Assembly (NCBI GenBank): GCA_964418565.1
Contig: CAYQMB010000028.1
Location: forward strand, 1 to 28,739
DNA length: 28,739 nucleotides
Source of the DNA: JAQIBY01 sp964418565
Lineage (GTDB): Bacteria > Bacteroidota > Bacteroidia > Bacteroidales > ML635J-15
Reading direction: 5' to 3'
A model generated the notes under the pieces. It saw only the letters and a list, made by a program, of their open reading frames with translations. It was not told the origin of the DNA and searched no databases. The position numbers were made by a program, and so were the translations under genes. Of this stretch, positions 24,330 to 28,739 are shown in pieces; within the stretch, counting starts at the first letter, position 1; each line of letters begins with the position of its first letter.

Positions 24330-25633
24330 TTGTGTATTGCCTGATCAGCAGCATCAAAGCCGGTTTCCATAAACACTTCACTTACGGTAGGATGTGCATG
24401 CACAGTACGTGCCACATCATAAATGGTAGCCTCCATTTCGATGAAAGCTGCTGCTTCGGCAATCATGTCTGTTGCATTGGGACCGACAATCTGTACACCC
24501 ATGACTTCACCATATTTCTTCTCACTCAGAATACGGACAACGCCCTCGGTTTCGCCTTCGGTCATGGCTTTTCCGTTCACAGAAAGGGGCATTTCGTTAA
24601 TTTTGTAGTCCACATTTTCCTCCTGCAGCTCCTGCTCGGTAAAGCCGATCTGAGCCATCTCAGGAACGGTATAAATGTTCAGCGGATAGGAGCGGAGGTT
24701 GAGTTCTTTGGTGATGCCTTTGATGTGGTTGACTGCAAATACGCCCTGGGCTGAACCGACATGGGCAAGGTAAGAGCGGCCGTTAACATCGCCTATGGCA
24801 TATATTGACGGAACGGAGGTCTGCAGACTAAGGTTGGTTTGTACAAACCCATCATCGCTAAGATTAATGTCCGGATTTATAGCCGGAAGCACAGCTTTGC
24901 GCAGACTTGCATTGATAATTGGGGTGCCTTTTGCGGGCAGGTTTTTCTGAATTTTCACACCCTGTCCCTTCAGTTTTTTGCGGATGTAATCGTTCAAAAA
25001 CTGGTCTCCCTGAGGTATGAGATGATTCTCATGCTCAGTGATAATCATGGTTTTCACACCCAGCATATTGAAAAGCTGAGCCAGCTCTACCGTAACCGGA
25101 CCGTGACCATAGACGGCAATGGTTTCGGGGAGTTCTTCCATTTTGTACAAGGCACGGATGTCAAGGTTGTTGGTTTCTCCCGGGATTCGTTCCGGCAGTG
25201 ACCCGGTAGCAATAATGATATTTTCTGCTTCTATTGTCCTGTTATTAACTGAAACTTCGTGTTCCCCTACAATTTCTGCTTCACCAATGATGGTTTCCAC
25301 GCCATTTTTTTTCAGTAGAAACTCAACCCCATTGGTGAGTTTGTTAACAATTTTATCGGCACGGGCAACAGCCTGAGGCCAGTTAAATTCCAGGTTTTTC
25401 ATGTCAATGCCGTCGATGCCAAATGTTTTAGCATCGTTTAGCCGATTGTAAAATTTAGCACTTTCAATCAGCGCTTTTGTGGGTATGCAACCCCAGTTCA
25501 GACACATGCCTCCAATGGCATCTTTTTCAATAATGGCTGTTTTCAGACCGACCTGTCCGGCACGTATACCGGCAACATATCCTGCAGGTCCTGATCCTAT
25601 GATTACGAGATCGTATTTCATAATGTCTTGCAT
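24326..25633 (-). CDS. Dihydrolipoamide dehydrogenase-like E3 with degenerate NAD region
   Basis: E3 reoxidises the lipoyl group of E2 and passes electrons to NAD. This 435-residue protein is about 30-40 shorter than typical E3. The FAD motif (GSGPAGY, about 13-19), the redox disulfide (Cys44 and Cys49 in GGMCLNWGC) and the C-terminal catalytic His-Glu (HAHPTVSE) are all intact. The NAD-binding domain is unusual. The GxGxxG motif reads GHGPVT (176-181), so the third glycine is lost. The segment that normally carries the GRxPN motif is shortened to about 231-265 (KAVLPAINPDIN). GDVNGRSYLAH is normal. It may use another electron acceptor, bind NAD weakly or be partly inactive. It lies 16 nt after the E2 gene; an ATG at 25621 is an alternative start. 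Confidence 0.83.
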   Translation of the reverse strand: MQDIMKYDLVIIGSGPAGYVAGIRAGQVGLKTAIIEKDAIGGMCLNWGCIPTKALIESAKFYNRLNDAKTFGIDGIDMKNLEFNWPQAVARADKIVNKLTNGVEFLLKKNGVETIIGEAEIVGEHEVSVNNRTIEAENIIIATGSLPERIPGETNNLDIRALYKMEELPETIAVYGHGPVTVELAQLFNMLGVKTMIITEHENHLIPQGDQFLNDYIRKKLKGQGVKIQKNLPAKGTPIINASLRKAVLPAINPDINLSDDGFVQTNLSLQTSVPSIYAIGDVNGRSYLAHVGSAQGVFAVNHIKGITKELNLRSYPLNIYTVPEMAQIGFTEQELQEENVDYKINEMPLSVNGKAMTEGETEGVVRILSEKKYGEVMGVQIVGPNATDMIAEAAAFIEMEATIYDVARTVHAHPTVSEVFMETGFDAADQAIHK

Positions 25634-25649
25634 TTTTTTAGGTTCTAAA

Positions 25650-26948
25650 TTAGTCCATAATTAAACTTACCGGATCGGCGAGGTAACGCATCATGGTATT
25701 CAGGAATCGTGTAACTTCACCACCGTCTACAATTCTGTGATCTACTGAAAGGGAGAGGGGAAGTTTGTTTCCGGGTACCACGGTGTCATCTTTTACTACC
25801 GGTTCTTTGCTGATGCGTCCGATACCGAGTATTCCTGCCTGAGGATAATTGATCACAGGCACAGCAAATTTCCCACCAATGCTACCAAAGCTGGTAATGG
25901 TGAATGTCCCGTCTTTCATGTCATCCATGCTGATTTCACGATTACGTGCTTTCTCAGCGATCTCATTCACTTTTTCAGCAATCTGACGAATACTCAGTTT
26001 ATCCACATCACGGATTACGGGAACCAACAAGCCATCGTCTGTATCCACAGCAATACCAATGTTGTAATAATGCTTGAAAATCATCTTGCCATTGTCCATA
26101 TCCATTTCCGCGTTCATGGCTTTGTGTTTCTTTAAAGCCTGAGCTGTGGCTTTCAGGATAAATGGCAGGAAGGAGAGTTTTATACCATCCGCTTCGAATT
26201 CGGATTTGTATTTTTTTCTGACATCCATCAGTTCACTTACCTCAGCTTCATCAAACACGCTCATATGTGCTGCGTTGTGTTTGGAACGGAGCATATTTTT
26301 GGCGATGGTTTTTCTAAGCTGGCTCATGTCAACCACTTCAACCCTGTCTTTTTGTTCTTCAGGTGCTGATGTGGATTTTGAACTGCCACTGTAGGAAGCT
26401 GATTCAGAAAACTTGCGTATATCTTCTTTCATTACGCGTCCGCCAGGTCCGGTGCCTTTTACCTGATTGATGTCCACGTTTAGCTCTTTCGCAAGAGCAC
26501 GGGCTACCGGAGTAGCAATGGCCTTTTTGGGTTTGCTTTCACTTTTGGATTCGTCTTCACCTTCATCGCTGGAAGGCAGGAAAGCATTGTTGCCGGCTGA
26601 TTCGAGGGTGCCCACAACACCGGCTTCTTCTTCTTCCACGGGTTCTTGTTTGGACGGTTCGCCCTTATCAATTTTTTTGGATTCCTCCTGTGCTTCTTCA
26701 CCCTCTACGCCTTCAATGTCAAGTTCCACAAGGGGGTCGCCTACATTGATGGTTTCGCCTTCATTGCCGTATCTGGCAGCGATTACACCATCTTTGGGTG
26801 AGGGAATATCAGTTACTACTTTATCGGTTTCCATTTTAACCAGCGACTCACCGGAGGCAACGGTCTGGCCTTTTTCAACATACCATTCCACAATGGTACC
26901 TTCATCAAGACCTTCACCTATATCGGGAAATTTAAATACATGTCTCAT
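25650..26948 (-). CDS. 2-oxoacid dehydrogenase E2 (dihydrolipoamide acyltransferase)
   Basis: The 432-residue E2 forms the core of the complex and transfers the acyl group to CoA. It has one lipoyl domain (about 1-78) with the lipoylated lysine in ETDKVV (Lys43). A very acidic linker (EEEE and KSES-rich) follows. The peripheral subunit-binding domain (about 145-180; TPVARALAKELNVD, GTGPGGRVMKEDI) comes next. The catalytic domain ends with the active-site SVDHRIVDGG. It is a single-lipoyl E2, like the branched-chain and some pyruvate enzymes. A strong Shine-Dalgarno sequence (AAGGAG) lies about 6 nt before the start, and 12 nt separate it from the E1-beta gene. Confidence 0.9.
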   Translation of the reverse strand: MRHVFKFPDIGEGLDEGTIVEWYVEKGQTVASGESLVKMETDKVVTDIPSPKDGVIAARYGNEGETINVGDPLVELDIEGVEGEEAQEESKKIDKGEPSKQEPVEEEEAGVVGTLESAGNNAFLPSSDEGEDESKSESKPKKAIATPVARALAKELNVDINQVKGTGPGGRVMKEDIRKFSESASYSGSSKSTSAPEEQKDRVEVVDMSQLRKTIAKNMLRSKHNAAHMSVFDEAEVSELMDVRKKYKSEFEADGIKLSFLPFILKATAQALKKHKAMNAEMDMDNGKMIFKHYYNIGIAVDTDDGLLVPVIRDVDKLSIRQIAEKVNEIAEKARNREISMDDMKDGTFTITSFGSIGGKFAVPVINYPQAGILGIGRISKEPVVKDDTVVPGNKLPLSLSVDHRIVDGGEVTRFLNTMMRYLADPVSLIMD

Positions 26949-26960
26949 GGTAGTCTCCTT

Positions 26961-27941
26961 TTAAAATTTTACGGTTTTCATTATATCATAGAATATTTTT
27001 TCTGCTGAAATCATGAAATGATGCTCGCCCTTAGGAAGTGGAACGATGGTATCAAATCCAGCCACACGTTTTGGTGGTGCTTCGAGATGCAAAAATGCTT
27101 CCTCATTCACAATTTGTGTGATTTCTGAGGCCACACCGAAAGAACGAGGGGCTTCATGCACGGTCAGCAGTCTTCCGGTTTTTTTCACAGAAGATACAAT
27201 TGTTTCTTTATCAAGTGGATATATGGTTCTCAGGTCAATGATTTCAACATCCACACCTTCTTTTTTAGCCATGGCTGCAGCTTTTTGGGTTTCACGCATC
27301 ATGGCACCATAGGCCACAACTGTGATATCTTTTCCGTTGCTAACCACTTTGGCTTTACCTATCGGCACAGTAAAATGCTCTTCTTTTACCTCCTGTTTTA
27401 CCGCACGATAAATGCGTTTAGGTTCCATAAATATAACAGGGTCATCGCTTTCAATGGCACTAATCATAAGCCCTTTGGCATCATGTGGAGTGCTTGGTAT
27501 AACCACTTTCAGACCGGGTATGTGTCCCCAGATGGCTTCGGCACTTTCACTGTGGTGCTCAAGCGCATTAATGCCACCACCGTAAGGCATACGGATTACA
27601 ATGGGTGCTTTGTACTTTCCGCGGCTGCGGTTTTGCATGCGGGATACATGGGATATTATCTGATTAAACGCGGGGTATGAGAACCCACTGAACTGCATTT
27701 CCACTACAGGACGCAGGCCTGCAATTCCCATGCCTACGGCAGTACCTGCAATGGCAGCTTCTGCCAGTGGAGAATCAAACACGCGCTCTATGCCGTATTT
27801 TTCCTGTAGCCCCTGAGTTACGCGGAATACACCGCCTTCAACGCCCACATCTTCTCCGTATATGATAACACTGTCGTCATTTTCCAGTTTAAGGTCCATT
27901 GCCTGATTCAGGGCATTGACCATATTCATTACTTTTTTCAT
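26961..27941 (-). CDS. 2-oxoacid dehydrogenase E1 beta subunit
   Basis: With E1-alpha this 326-residue subunit decarboxylates the 2-oxo acid with thiamine diphosphate. It shows the E1-beta landmarks IIYGEDVG, GVFRVTQGLQEKYG, RVFDSPLAEAAIAGTAVGMG, EMQFSGF, and the C-terminal TVHEAPRSFGVASEI. The length is normal. The substrate (pyruvate or branched-chain oxo acid) cannot be told from the motifs alone. The start is preceded by a canonical AAGGAGG, located inside the end of the E1-alpha gene and about 9 nt before the ATG. One base separates the E1-alpha stop from this start, so translation is tightly linked. Confidence 0.9.
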   Translation of the reverse strand: MKKVMNMVNALNQAMDLKLENDDSVIIYGEDVGVEGGVFRVTQGLQEKYGIERVFDSPLAEAAIAGTAVGMGIAGLRPVVEMQFSGFSYPAFNQIISHVSRMQNRSRGKYKAPIVIRMPYGGGINALEHHSESAEAIWGHIPGLKVVIPSTPHDAKGLMISAIESDDPVIFMEPKRIYRAVKQEVKEEHFTVPIGKAKVVSNGKDITVVAYGAMMRETQKAAAMAKKEGVDVEIIDLRTIYPLDKETIVSSVKKTGRLLTVHEAPRSFGVASEITQIVNEEAFLHLEAPPKRVAGFDTIVPLPKGEHHFMISAEKIFYDIMKTVKF

Positions 27942-27942
27942 A

Positions 27943-28739
27943 TTATTTGCCCTCCTTCCACGTTAAGAAACGTTCATATTCAACCTGTTGAGACTTTAAA
28001 TCATCCGGCATATCAGAATACATGTATTTAAACACATCTTCAACCGGATACTCACCATATTCTTCAGCGGCTGTAAAGTGCCTGTCAATTTCTTTTTTGT
28101 ATTGTGGCAGGAGTTTTTCTTCCTCCTCCTCACTCCACAGGTTGTTTTCAATCATGTATTTTTTCATGCGGGTAAGCGGGTCTTTCAATCCCCACTCATC
28201 CTCTTCTTCCTGGGTTCTGTATTTTGTCGGGTCATCTGAGGTGGTATGTGCACCACGGCGATAGGTAACCGCTTCAATAAGTACTGGTCCTTTGCCATCA
28301 CGAGCGTGTTTGGAAGCTTCCTTTACAGCTTTAGTCATGGCAAAAAAGTCATTGCCGTCAACCTGTATGCCTTTGATGCCGTATCCAACAGCTTTCACAG
28401 CAAGGTTGTCTGATCTGGTCTGAAGCTTTACCGGGGTCGAAATGCCATATTGATTGTTCTGAATAATGAACACAACAGGGGCGTCCCAAACACCGGCAAA
28501 GTTCAGCGCTTCGTGGAATTCTCCCTCAGATGTGCCACCATCACCAACAAAGGTATATACTACCTGATCTTTCTTCCGGTAGTTTATCTCATAACCTATT
28601 CCTGCTGCATGTACTAACTGAGAGGCAATCGGTACAGAAATGGGAACAAAGTTTTTCGCTTCTTTAAATAAGGATCCGTCCTCGTATCCGATAAAGTACA
28701 TAAACATTTCCTGCAGAGTGGCACCTTTTGCCAGATAAG
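27943..28739 (-). CDS. 2-oxoacid dehydrogenase E1 alpha subunit, 5' truncated by window
   Basis: The frame stays open to the window end beyond the Met at 28707 (LAKGATLQEM precedes it), so the N-terminal part lies outside. The visible part of about 265 residues holds the thiamine diphosphate motif GDGGTSEGEF...NN, the IQVDGND block and the phosphorylation-loop region YRRGAHTTSDDPTKYR. The SDDPTKYR loop is shared by branched-chain and Gram-positive-type pyruvate dehydrogenases, so the substrate is uncertain. It forms the alpha2beta2 E1 with the next gene and is the first visible gene of the operon; the promoter is outside the window. Confidence 0.88.
   Translation of the reverse strand, partial: YLAKGATLQEMFMYFIGYEDGSLFKEAKNFVPISVPIASQLVHAAGIGYEINYRKKDQVVYTFVGDGGTSEGEFHEALNFAGVWDAPVVFIIQNNQYGISTPVKLQTRSDNLAVKAVGYGIKGIQVDGNDFFAMTKAVKEASKHARDGKGPVLIEAVTYRRGAHTTSDDPTKYRTQEEEDEWGLKDPLTRMKKYMIENNLWSEEEEEKLLPQYKKEIDRHFTAAEEYGEYPVEDVFKYMYSDMPDDLKSQQVEYERFLTWKEGK

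Noticed and set aside
24308..25664. Plus-strand open frames inside the E3 gene
   Set aside because: They overlap a strongly supported coding gene on the other strand and show no family motif.

Overview
The window looks like a chromosome segment of an anaerobic member of the Bacteroidota, probably near Marinilabiliales/Bacteroidales. This rests on Bacteroidota-type -7 boxes (TAnnTTTG and relatives), many secreted or lipoprotein TPR/propeller/TlpA-like proteins, the RNase P RNA promoter type, and an [FeFe]-hydrogenase maturase. The lineage is an inference; no rRNA or marker gene settles it. Nothing looks like a phage, a plasmid or a complete insertion sequence.

Layout, left to right. (1) 1-501: 3' end of a membrane metal-efflux permease with a fused HMA copper-binding domain, converging on a serine-protease lipoprotein (560-2110, minus). 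(2) 2292-6740: a plus-strand unit starting from a good promoter and holding gatE, gatD and a glycosyltransferase. gatD/gatE encode the Glu-tRNA(Gln) amidotransferase usually regarded as archaeal. (3) 6792-12043: a TPR sensor histidine kinase, a secreted TPR protein and a secreted beta-propeller protein. (4) 12101-16531: a small lipoprotein, an AddA/RecB-like helicase-nuclease joined to it by a 1-bp overlap, and a zinc-ribbon methyltransferase. (5) 16532-17163: a mostly non-coding scar with an imperfect palindrome, a 5'-truncated cysteine synthase remnant and the hydG promoter region. (6) 17164-19523: hydG, two tandem TM1266-like small regulators and an Rrf2-type regulator with three cysteines, closed by a bidirectional terminator. 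(7) 19578-21361, minus: a TlpA/thioredoxin lipoprotein downstream of the RNase P RNA gene. (8) 21460-23565: a second TPR histidine kinase, paralogous to the first. (9) 23706-28739, minus: a 2-oxoacid dehydrogenase operon in the order E1-alpha (cut by the window end), E1-beta, E2, E3, lipoate-protein ligase-like.

How the genes work together. GatD and GatE together would convert Glu-tRNA(Gln) to Gln-tRNA(Gln), so their presence predicts an indirect route to Gln-tRNA. HydG supplies the CO and cyanide ligands of the [FeFe]-hydrogenase H-cluster; the small regulators and the Rrf2 protein probably adjust this to redox or Fe-S status. The dehydrogenase operon is self-contained: E1, E2 and E3 make the acyl-CoA, and the last gene would lipoylate E2. 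The E3 is odd, with a degenerate NAD-binding region. The most unusual points are the gatDE pair, the hydG regulatory cluster, the atypical E3, the palindrome at the cysteine synthase breakpoint, and the duplicated orphan kinases.
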